Positions 54,638 to 64,000 of a DNA stretch of 64,000 bases are shown one piece after another. The stretch covers positions 24,163,090-24,227,089 of the forward strand of contig NC_034009.1 in assembly GCF_000346465.2 (NCBI RefSeq), written 5' to 3'. The position numbers and the translations under genes are program-made. The notes under the pieces were generated by a model. The model ran no database searches. It worked only from the letters and a program-made list of their open reading frames with translations, and had not been told where the DNA came from. The stretch comes from Prunus persica. Lineage: Eukaryota; Streptophyta; Magnoliopsida; Rosales; Rosaceae. How positions within the stretch are numbered: the stretch's first letter is position 1; the number at the start of each line of letters is the position of its first letter.

Positions 54638-55480
54638 TGCAACACCCTAGCAGGTCGCGGCGTAGCTCAAAAAAAAAAAAAACAATAGTCATAGCTGCTA
54701 CTAGCAGAAGCCGACAACTACCGCAACAGCAGCCTTCTCCTGCGACCTCGGCGCAACCAACATAGGCTAGTCCCAGCCAGCATGCCTCGATTCAACAAAA
54801 GCCGACCAGCTGACCCACACGAAGAGGAAGAGGATCATGCGGCCATCTCGACAGCCACTGCAATAACCGCCACTCCAGCCTATCCTCGCGATCACGGCCA
54901 CATCCAACCAGTTGCGCCAATTAGACCTCGTTGGGAAGAGCTTTAAAATAAAAATAAAAATAAAAAATCAAATTGTGGCAGCAGCCGCCAGTGACCACTG
55001 CCATCGTCGTCGCTAGTCACTCTAGCCTTTGTCGCTGCGTCACGGCAACAACTGGTTGAGCCCACCCAGCCAGTTCTCACCAATTGGGAAAAAAAAAAAA
55101 AAAAAAAAAAAAACCAAGTGTGACCTTGGTATGTATGGCAAATCCTGTCCTCGACAAGCAGTACGATCCTCTAAGATCTCTCTCACAAGCTAGAAAATAT
55201 AGGAAAACAAGTTTGCAATTTGAAGATGAGTGAAGAGAAGCCTTGCATTTATAATGATTGCGCATCATAGGTCAAGAAGGAATCAAAGGCCTAATCCAAT
55301 TAGGAGCCCAACTCCAAGAAGAAATTAAAAGCCTCCTCCAGTTAGGAGCCCAATACACAGAAGTAAGCCTAGATGCAGTTGAAAACCCCGATAAATATTT
55401 CTCATCTCCTCCATGCCACGCATGTATCATGCAGAAGCTAGAGGCCATTTGTAGGAGCACATATTTCGGCAACCAATCAT
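54638..55480. other. Noncoding, repeat debris
   Basis: A GC-richer patch (54690-55080) has GCCGACAACTACCGC-like words, an A-run of about 27 at 55088-55114, and a near-duplicate pair with CAATTAGGAGCCCAAC and CAGTTAGGAGCCCAAT (55297-55355). No gene was recognised. Confidence 0.45.
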
Positions 55481-55772
55481 GAGGCGCCACGTGGACAATG
55501 AGAATATTCCTTAGGTCAACAATTGTGCTCCATTTAATTGACCAATTATTTAGACTTAAAATAGAGATATCACCATGAATTATGGATTTGGTTTTCATTA
55601 AATCTCCTTAATTGATCCAATCTATTCATTTTATGGAGAGAATAATTTCCTTTCATATGGGAATTATTCTCCGAAAAACCCTAGAAGGCAAGAGCTTTAT
55701 AAATACATGGCTACACAACACACATAAGGTAATTTTAAACACACTCACAAACTCACTTTCTCTCTCGCCACC

Positions 55773-55809
<37 letters not shown>

Positions 55810-55940
55810 GGCTCCACCACCCAATTCTCTCGTACCGTAGAGAAAACTCCGACCTTCTCTGTTATTCTTGTATCTTCCTCAAGATCATATAACTGAATTA
55901 GGCATCGGAGAACCTTTGGCCAACACCCCCATGTATGATT
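55481..55940 (+). mobile_element. Gypsy-type LTR fragment
   Basis: AGCTTTATAAATACATGGC (TATA box near 55695), a CT-rich leader and the closing phrase GAATTAGGCATCGGAGAACC / TTTGGCCAACACCCCC are typical of plant Gypsy (TAT-lineage) LTR 3' parts. It contains a CT microsatellite (55777-55807). Edges are not defined. Confidence 0.5.
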
Positions 55941-56620
55941 TATTTACTCCAACTTTTTTCACAGAAATCGAGGAAGAAGAGAGAAAAGGAAGCTTGAAAG
56001 ATGAAGAATCTCTTACGAATATTCTCCCATGAGAATTTTGCTCAAACAAAAATTGTAGGTCCAATTAACAAGAAGAAAAGAATAAAGAATATAAAAGGAA
56101 GAAATATTGCAAACCTCCTTAATTATGTGTCAAATAAGTTATCTAGTCAATATCTTTTTATTCCATCCAAATATGGGGTTGAATAAAGTCCTGCTTGGGC
56201 AAACTAACAATGGTTTTATCAGATTGAATTTTGTTGAAAATATCTATTTGAGGACTTGTGAATATACAACCCATAATGGAGCACAAAATGGAGGGAAAGT
56301 ACATTATTACAAGCATTTTGTAGGGACTGACAGAAATTTAAAAAGAATTAAATTACAAAACCTACCCAATTCTTAATTATCAATTTAACACAAAATAGAA
56401 AAGAAAAGTATAACAAAATTATGCTATGGGAAATTGCTTGACTTCCAAAAACGATTTGGGTTTTCGAAATAAATCTAGATGGTAGAGAAGACTCTGAATG
56501 CTACCACCACCTATCAAAATTCACCATGTGACAAATTTCAATCTGCAAATTCATCAGGTGAATGTGGGAATTTCTTGGCTATATATAAATGTGGATCCAA
56601 ACCAGAACCATCAAATTCTC
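55941..56620. other. AT-rich spacer 3' of the receptor kinase
   Basis: No gene or repeat was recognised; it includes the 3' flank of the minus-strand kinase gene. Confidence 0.5.
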
Positions 56621-59600
56621 TCACGTCCCAACCCTTTCAAGATTTTCAGAGACAGTTTTCATCCTTGGCCTAACCTCGGGATCTGTCTCAGTACATGCAA
56701 GCGCTATATGAAAGGCTGCTAGCACCTCTTTCTTGGCATGCACTTCTTGAAGCAACATAGGGTCTACCATATCTGACAAAGGGTTTTCGTCCTCAAACCC
56801 TTTCCTCACCCACCTCACCAAGTCCGGGACTTCAACGGAAGTTGATGTGGTCGGAGAGAGCTCGGGGGACTTTCCAGTGAGCAATTCAAGCAACACAACT
56901 CCAAACGAATACACGTCCCACTTTTGGGTGGGTTTGTTGCCCGGGACTCGGGCCTCCGGGGCACGGTAGTTGTTTGATCGCTCTGTTGGGACTGATTTTA
57001 GGTAAGGCAGAGCTCCACCCATGAAGCCACCTGAGGAGGGGTTGTTGCCTGTGATGGTTATCAGTTTGTTGAGTCCAAAATCGGAAACGTAGGCTTGAGA
57101 TTCATTGTCAAGAAGAATATTGGAGGGTTTGATGTCTCCGTGTACAAACTTTCTTGGGCTGCATTCATGGAGGTAGGCCAAGCCCCGGGCTGTTCCCTTG
57201 GCGATTTTTAGCCTCGTGGTCCATGAGAGGCTTGATGATGACTGGCCATTTCTCCCTGCAAAATGAAGTAGAGTTTCCAGTTTCATTAGCTTTCTTTTTT
57301 AAAAAATTAAAGGAAGAAATTAATTAAAGAAACAGTTATGTAGCCAAAAGTAACATACAAACAAAGTCTATAATACTGTAGCCAAAAGTAAAATGTTAAA
57401 ATATACAAGAATTGCAATATTAACCCCATGCCCATGGGCCATGGTAGTTGTAGTGGTTGTGGCTCCATGCCATCAAGGAAACGTAAAAAGAAATGCAAAA
57501 AGTATGATGATCATTTCAGGGCAGAGAAGGACAAAAGAGAACAAAATCCGGCCTTCGGTTGTGAAAAAGGCCACAGAAAATAAAACTCATCGGCAGCATG
57601 AGGGAGGGATGATCATCCTGACCTACCATTTTGTGATTGAACCCTACAAATGTGCAAGCCCCACAACACAGTTTACTCACTCGTGTCCCATCGCAGCACT
57701 GATGCACTGTCCACATGCAAAGTGCTCTACCCGTGGGCCACTCTTCACATACTCTCAAGCAAAGGTGAAAATTGTAACATCAAATTTAACCAAGGCAAAG
57801 ACCCCTTGTTCCTAACTCAAACAATACAAGCTACAACTGTTACCCAGAATTGAAGAACCAATAGGAGATCCTGTCTTTCTCTTTTATGAGAAAAAATTTA
57901 CAGGGTGGGGAGGCTACTCATCCCATAGCTAGGGCATACAAAAGCTTCTTTGAGAGCTTACAGAGGTGGTCTTAGCTCTTTTTTTGATTTTTACATACTA
58001 CCGAACAAGAAGAAGTATCGGCAGCAAGACTCGAATTTAGGTCTCGATAGCGAAAAGAACGATCCTTATCAACTCAACCAACCCTTGTTGGCAGATCATG
58101 TCATTTTTCTATTACTTGCAAAGTTGGCAAAGATTTATTAGTTTCAATTTGGTCTAATTTTATGAGCTATCTGGCACATTAGGAAAAAGAAAATGATGGT
58201 TAGAAGAGACCAACTAACAATAATAAGCGTGGAGCAACATAATAAAATATCATCATTCGTGCACTACGCGGAATAATAATTAGTTCCCGCTGCCCATTAA
58301 ACCTGTAAGCTCTGAACGATCGATCCAGTCCCAACCAATAACAATTAATTCAAGCTTCTACAATAGCCCAAATCTAGGCATAAATAAACTACCTAATCGT
58401 GGCCCAGCTGCATTATATGCCTTCAACAAAGACTACCAGTCAACTAAAAGACGCCAACCAAAACACGACACATCAGATTCTGACTCACAAATGACAAAAC
58501 CACGTAATTCAATTCACACAACTGCATACGAACAAAACAAAACAAACAGAGGAAGAAAAGAAAAAACTCACCGCGAAGAGCAGAGGCCAAGCTGCCATGA
58601 GAAATGAAATCACTGATCAGAAGCTTCTCATCCGGAGCCCAATAATAAGCTCTCAATTTCACAACATTCGGATGTTTCACTCTCCCAATCGCCTGAACCT
58701 CGGCCGCAAACTCCTTGTACCTCTGATCACCGCCCTCACCCAATCTCCTCACAGCGACAGGGATGCCACTGCCGAGCACCACTTTGTACACGATCCCCAA
58801 CCCGCTCTTGCCCAGCACATATGCCGAAGCTCTCAGAAGCTCGTCGAGCTCAAACGTGAACCCTTTGTCAATGGCCACGAGATCTCCCTCCCCTTTTCCC
58901 CTCTCTGCTTTTTCTGGGTCGCCCTGTTCCGAATCCTCGTTCCCAAAGCCGCCATTGATGCAAGCGCAAGAACAGAGTTGACAGAGATGAAGCTTCTCGT
59001 TCCCTCCAAATTTGCTCTTCCCTGTACAGCTACAGCCGTTCGAATTATCTTTTCTTTTCCAATAGATGTAAACGACGACTAGCCCAATAAACGCCACTCC
59101 CGCCGCGTCAGCCACCGATATTAAGATAATCAAACCCGGACTCAAACCCTTTCTCGGACCGTTTTCGGATCCGGGTCCCGAATTCGGATTACCCGGCGAG
59201 CTCTGCCCCGGGTTCTTACAAGTTTTCTGAAGCGGAAACCCGCATAGCAGAGGATTGTTCAGAAACGCAGTAGGCCCCTGATTCGAAAACGACCCCGTTT
59301 GGGGAATTTCCCCGCTCAAGTTATTGTTTCGGAGATCGAAACTCACCGTCACCGGTAAATGGCCGAGAGATTTCGGAATCTTGCCCGATAAGTGATTATA
59401 CGAGAGGTTGAGGGTACCGGACAGGGACTTCAACTCGCCGAAATCCTCCGGTACCGATCCGGTGAACTCGTTCGAGGAGAGGTCTAATTGGATTAGATTC
59501 TCCATATCGGACCAAATTCCCGCCGGAATTTCGCCGCTGAATCTGTTCCTCGCGAGAATCAACCGCTGCAATTGCTTGCAGTTCTTCAAGTACTCTGCTT

Positions 59601-60078
59601 GGAGCGAACCGGAGAGAGAGTTGTTGGAGAGGTCGAGGTTCTGGAGGCGGGGGAGGTTGCAGATCGAGGGAGGGAGCGAACCAGAGAGGTTGTTACCGTA
59701 GAGGAAGATGCTGTGGAGTGAGGTGGCGTTGAAGAGCTGGGAAGGGATAGAGCCGTGGAAGTTATTGCTGTGGAGGTTGAGCCGCCGGAGATAGACTAGG
59801 GTTCCGAGCTCGGACGGAATATACCCGCGGAGATTCTTGCCGGAGAGCGCGATTCCGACGACGCGGGGTTCCGGGAAGCCGGTGACGTTCATGCAGGAAA
59901 TGCCGGTCCAGCGGCAGGGGGTGTCGTCGGTGTCGAGCCAGTCGGAGAAAGCGGAACCGTCGGATGGCTGTTCGACGGCTGATTTTAGAGAGAGGAGGGA
60001 GAGGCCGTCTGGGGTGAGGGAGAGAGTGAAGTCAATGAAGATGGAGATGAGGAGGAAGAAGAAAATAGAAGGTTCCAT
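56621..60078 (-). CDS. LRR receptor-like kinase, ZAR1/At1g67510 group
   Basis: Plasma-membrane receptor-like kinase. Two exons: 58572-60078 and 56621-57255 (2142 nt, 713 aa); the donor GTGAGT and acceptor TTTTGCAG join inside a Gly codon. Signal peptide 1 to about 20 (SIFFFLLISIFIDF), LRR N-cap with CRWTGISC, about seven LRRs (for example LRRLNLHSNNFHGSIPSQL), a juxtamembrane region rich in P/G/N, and a membrane span (GLIILISVADAAGVAFIGLV). Kinase domain from about residue 410: the glycine loop GKSGLGIVYK is present, but the VAxK lysine is Arg444 (VAVRR), the HRD motif is HGD (541-543), and DFG (561-563) is kept. I recall VAVRR and HGD as shared by this group, so they are probably not damage. 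Activity is uncertain. The nearest named relative is ZAR1, which acts in zygote division. Confidence 0.9.
57256..58571 (-). other. 1.3-kb intron of the receptor kinase
   Basis: The intron splits the kinase domain between the regions called subdomains V and VI. It carries a probable SINE (57965-58095). No ORF with recognisable similarity. Confidence 0.7.
57965..58095 (-). mobile_element. Probable tRNA-derived SINE
   Basis: On the minus strand, AAGGGTTGGTTGAGTTGATA resembles an A-box head, followed about 35 bp later by ATTCGAGTCTTGC as a B-box-like word, then a tail ending near TGTAAAAATCAAAAAAAGAG. The order fits plant SINEs; no target duplication was seen. Confidence 0.45.
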
Positions 60079-60420
60079 AATTTGGCAGAGAGAAATAAAA
60101 ATGGGAGCGAAATTGTAAATTGAAATGTGGGTTCTAATTGAAATGCATGTTGTTGTTGTTGTTGTTATGGGGAGAGAGAGAGAGAGAGAGAGAGTGTGGG
60201 AGAGAGTAGTTGGAGGTCTGGGTGGGCTGGTGCCCGCCGGTATTTATGAGAAAGAGACTTGAGATGGAGGAGATTTGATTGTTGGGGTCCACCTCCCGCC
60301 AAAAAGAGAGAGAGATAGAGCTGAAGAGAGAGAGAGGACTGGCTAACAGAATAAGGGGGAGGGAGGCAAGGAGGGAGTAGAAGAAAAGCAAAGGCATAGA
60401 GAGTGGTGGCTTTTGCAATG
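60079..60420 (-). promoter_or_regulatory. Leader and promoter of the receptor kinase
   Basis: Contains a short GTT repeat (60148-60166) and a (GA)n run at 60174-60194, then pyrimidine-rich (on the minus strand) leader sequence. GA/CT-rich leaders are common for plant receptor kinases; no TATA box was assigned. Confidence 0.45.
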
Positions 60421-62460
60421 TGTTTTTAAAGCATGAATTGAATATGATGCTGATTTTACATATACTATATGGCCAGGTCTAGTTATAAATAACATTCCCT
60501 CATTTTCTGGACTACTTGTTTGGTTCCATCTAATTTCTTATCCTGGGTTAACTAATAAACTAGGCCCTGCTTGCAATATTTTTATGTTTAAGAGAAAAAT
60601 GCTAGGGACAGTGATTCATCGCGTCCATGTCGATGAGTTTGGCCACATTGTGAGAGCCGTATTCATTAATGACAGTCACTTATACCGTATACCAGATAAG
60701 TGTAAATCGCATTATAAAATACATATTCATCATCAATGACTCACAGTTACACAAGTGCGGGTGTGCGACTATCCTAACAAAACTCATATGTTTAATTAGC
60801 ACTGGAATCAGTTGCTTATAATAAGAGAATCATTTGTTTGATAAGATTGTATGAGTATGCACGGAAATTTTTGGAACTTAAACTATCATAATAAAGAAAT
60901 ATATGCCCAGACACAGTCACAGAGTCTATGTATCTGTTGTGGCTTCATTGGTCCACAGAAACAGCAGCAACGAGCAAGAGCAACTACAAATGAATGAAGC
61001 AAGTAATGGTTACTGGTAGGAAAAAAAGAATCTCCAACTAAAAGTCTGACTTATGTTGACCAAAGAAAAAGGAGTCTCCCTGATGAATCCCTCAAGGTTT
61101 CGCAATTAATTGACAGCAACCAAACAGAGACATGTAGTTTTACAGTAAACTGATTTGGTAGTTTTTTATTTTCTATAAATGAAAATTCTAATTACTCTAA
61201 TGTACGGGATGTGATAAAAAACGCAGCCGCATAATTAATCGGATATCTAACGAAATAGCAGGTTTTTTTTCCCAAAATATTTTTTATTAATCATGTAAAC
61301 TAATTACATAATTGTTAAGTGGAAACTTGCATAATAATGATATCTTATTCTTAATGATGAAAACATGCTTAGAAGCTAATAAAGCAGTGCTAAATTGCTC
61401 TAGCTTTGTACCATCTTTTTATTATCCTCCTGTCTTCATTCGAGTAGTTGCCAGATTGGGATCTATCTACACATCATTTTCATTTCGGTGGAACAATGTA
61501 TTCTACGAATTATTGTACTTTATTTTTTTAATGGACAATTAATATAATTGTACCTTAATTTATTGGCTATAAAAAGTAGACTCCCTTCCCTTTCTGTACT
61601 TGATATTTTAATGAAAAAAAAATTCTGGCTAGAATATATTTGGTAGCTAGCATGTAGTGATGACATCGTGTGACAAAAGACAAACCCATAAATAGGCAAA
61701 AATAATAATATTATTATTATCCAATGCTTTGTACTTAAGGGATGTAATTGATTGGGGTTGAATCAAAGTTAACTCAACCCCAACCCAATCAGCCTGCCTT
61801 TGGTTTGGTTTAGTTTGGTTTAGTTGTTCCACATGCTCATGAGAAAGGTGGGGCCCATTTACGGCAAAATTTGGTTCTCCTCGTTGACGCATTTGATTTG
61901 AGTGACCTCACTGAAGCATGTTGGGGTGGTAGGTCTGACTCTGATTAAACCTAAAAAGAGTAAAACCAAAAAGTGGTAGAGAAAAGTCCAGTGTTTGCCT
62001 TGTATTGTAATCTACAACTTCTAATTTGCATCTGTTTCATCTTTCTTAATGATTGGCAGGCATGCCCCAGATCGACTTCAAGGGCAAAAAAATTATGTTC
62101 AATTGTTGAACAAGCCGAGGAAGTTTAAATCCATAAATTTAAAGGAAATTTACTTATTTGAATCATGGTCGCTAGATTCAAGATAAATAAATAAATATAA
62201 TGGATTAAAGGTATGAAGATAGAAAAAAGAGTTTCAAGGTAAAAACACAAAATTTCTTAAATATATGAGACTTTTTATTTTGTTAAGTTTCTAAAGTGGG
62301 ACTCGTGTATTCTTAAAAAAAACCTTAACTAGAATCTATTAAAGCTAAGGCACATAGAGAAAATTGAAAGTAATGATTAAAATTAAACAGGAATATAGAA
62401 GCACTTTGTAGTGTTGAATTGAAACTATCACAAGATGTTCCATTAAAACCCGGCATCAGT
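60421..62460. other. AT-rich intergenic region
   Basis: No gene, RNA or well-defined repeat was recognised in about 2 kb. Only short ORFs lacking any family motif are present. Confidence 0.5.
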
Positions 62461-62469
62461 GGAACGGTT

Positions 62470-63000
62470 AGGTTGCACGCGATATGGGAAAACCATCCCA
62501 TCAATCTTTTCGTTCAAAGCAATTGCCAGGTATACTCTAAAAGTGAGTAGCATTGGAAAGCACAGGTTCATCAAACACCATAGTCTTCCAGCCTCGAACA
62601 ACTGCATTCTGAAAAATGGTGGTGTTTGGGGTGTTGGTGAAACGCCGTCCGCCTATCAATCAAAGTCACAAGACCAAATCTCTGGTCTTGATAGTATGCA
62701 AAGACTAGGGTGTCAATCAACTTAAACTGGTATTTCTGGTAAGGGTTTGTGAGGGAGATGTTGAGGGTAAGGTTGTAGGAGAGAGATTATGGTTGGTTTC
62801 GATGTAATTGAACTGGTTAAGATAAGCACCGCTGACACTGAATTCGGATTTTTTGTATGACCCTGAAATGCTTGTTGTGAGGCAGACAACCAAGGTGCAA
62901 ATACCAGCAACAAAAAGGACCAATAGATTGCCTTGACCGCCGATACTCGTGTTGTCTGAGCTTTCAGTTGCAGACACGGCTAACAATAAGCAATCAAGAA
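62470..63000 (-). pseudogene. NDR1/HIN1-like (NHL) protein pseudogene
   Basis: Minus-strand pieces read LLVLFVAGICTLVVCLTT (membrane span), FSVSGAYLNQFNY, then after a frameshift near 62775 LSYNLTLNISLTNPYQKY and FKLIDTLVFAYYQDQRFGLV, and after another shift near 62635 NTPNTTIFQNAVVRGW. This is the layout of NHL/LEA-2 membrane proteins: one span, then an LEA-2 fold. At least two frameshifts make it nonfunctional. The start of the protein was not identified. Confidence 0.7.
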
Positions 63001-63139
63001 ATTGAAAGAGAGACTGCCCCACTCCAAGCCTTGTTAAAAGAGAAATTGAAAAATCAATTACTTTGGGGAGAGGAGAAATAAATAAATGTATTGCTAAACA
63101 AAACAAATAATTCAGGGATTGGGTTTGGTCAAAAGTTTA

Positions 63140-63464
63140 GGGCTCATTTGATAATTATTTCAATTTTTATTTTTATTTTTTATTTTTTTGTGCTAGAGTA
63201 TAAAGGAAAATGAGAGTGAGGATAAGATTGAGAGAGAGGATGAGAGGAAAAAGTAACAAAAATGAAAACAATTTGAAATAGATTTCAGTTTCTAGTTTTT
63301 GCTTTCACTTTTGTTACTGATCCCTCACATCATCTCCTCTTATCTTCCCTCTCAATCTCATCTTCACTCTCATTCTCACTTCCATTATCCCTCTTTTTCC
63401 TCTATACTCTAGCACAAAAAATGAAAACTAAAAACTAAAATTGAAGTGATGATCAAATGAGTCA
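63140..63464. mobile_element. MITE (325 bp), probably PIF/Harbinger
   Basis: Left end GGGCTCATTTGATAATTA and right end (reverse complement) TGACTCATTTGATCATCA; both continue into TGTGCTAGAGTATA, giving arms of about 70 bp. TTA flanks it (63137-63139 and 63465-63467). It has paired GAGAGTGAGGAT / ATCTTCACTCTC internal sequence. Noncoding. Confidence 0.7.
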
Positions 63465-63499
63465 TTAGGAAATTTGTTCACGAACACGTGAATACATGA

Positions 63500-63600
63500 T
63501 TTGTAAACCCTAAATCGGAAATGTAGGCTTGAGATTCAATGTCAAGGAGACAGGATGTTGGAGTGTTTGATCTTGTTCTTGGGACTGTTAATTATAGTAA
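63500..63600 (-). pseudogene. Relic of receptor-kinase exon 2
   Basis: The + strand words AAATCGGAAATGTAGGCTTG and AGATTCAATGTCAAGGAGA closely follow the kinase exon at 57075-57125 (AAATCGGAAACGTAGGCTTG, AGATTCATTGTCAAGAAGA), in the same order and strand. This covers the activation-segment region (NESQAYVSDFGL). A small, broken duplicate. Confidence 0.7.
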
Positions 63601-64000
63601 TGAGCCGCTTAATTAACTGGAGGCCTTGCAAAATACAGCACTAAACAGTGGTTGCAAAATACAGCAATAAGGAAAGATACATGTTTGTGGCCCCCAAATC
63701 CTCCACGAAACTGTTTTAATGTTCAATTGTTAAACAAGTCAAGGAAGTTTAAATCAAAGAAAGAAGCATGCTGCTATGGCCAAACTATTTTAATCCAACT
63801 ATATGGCACAAGATCCATCATCAAAATAGTAACTTATTTCATTTTACCACCCAATGCCCGTGTCCATTATTATAAATAAATAAATAAAAAACCCCCCTTT
63901 CCATTTTCTCTAATTGGATTTAGATTAGTATTATAAAATACGAACATGGCAGGAGTATGAGCACCGAGAAAAAATATAACCCAGTTTGACCAGGGTTTAA
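63601..64000. other. AT-rich end of window
   Basis: No gene was recognised. Confidence 0.5.

Overview
This is a plant nuclear window, with spliced GT-AG genes, AT-rich introns and dense nested transposable elements. Protein matches are to eudicot genes. A Cassandra-type solo LTR and the SINE and MITE flavours make a woody eudicot, possibly Rosaceae, the best guess; that assignment is inference. There is no prokaryotic content and no CRISPR, tRNA gene or true rRNA gene was seen.

Layout. 0.1-1.3 kb: broken hAT transposase gene. 2.1-5.0 kb (+): NUP54 nucleoporin, 9 exons. 5.8-13.2 kb (-): complete glucosidase I gene (GCS1 type), 22 exons, 845 aa. 13.97-17.48 kb: Mutator-like element with a 10-bp target duplication and palindrome-bearing tandem repeats. 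17.8-18.5 kb: probable solo LTR. 18.8-22.8 kb (-): a second, 3'-truncated GCS1 copy (exons 1-8 only), followed on the same strand by the last exon of a REF/SRPP/LDAP-family gene. The two pieces are in compatible splice phase, so they could form a chimeric gene of 518 aa. 23.0-34.9 kb: LTR retroelement with a CATAG target duplication. It contains a decayed Copia element, fragments of phospholipase C (NPC) and AVT6-type amino-acid transporter genes, and several arrays. 34.9-37.85 kb: two tandem copies of a 1-kb segment; the second copy preserves the empty sites of both the LTR element and a 990-bp MULE that interrupt the first. 38.5-39.3 kb (-): small MGNC-starting protein like Arabidopsis At3g27210. 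39.8-48.1 kb (-): DEAH7/PRP16-type splicing helicase, 17 coding exons, 1302 aa. 48.8-55.9 kb: MITEs, a non-autonomous hAT, a Cassandra solo LTR with 5S-like sequence, and LTR debris. 56.6-60.1 kb (-): LRR receptor-like kinase of the ZAR1/At1g67510 group. 62.5-63.6 kb: NHL pseudogene, MITE and a duplicated kinase scrap.

The intact genes are unrelated housekeeping or signalling genes: nuclear pore, ER N-glycan trimming, pre-mRNA splicing, and a membrane receptor. From memory, REF/LDAP (At1g67360), GCS1 (At1g67490) and an LRR kinase (At1g67510) are also near neighbours on Arabidopsis chromosome 1, so this looks like conserved microsynteny enlarged by transposons. All exon boundaries were read by eye from splice dinucleotides, reading phase and family similarity; none were checked by alignment software.
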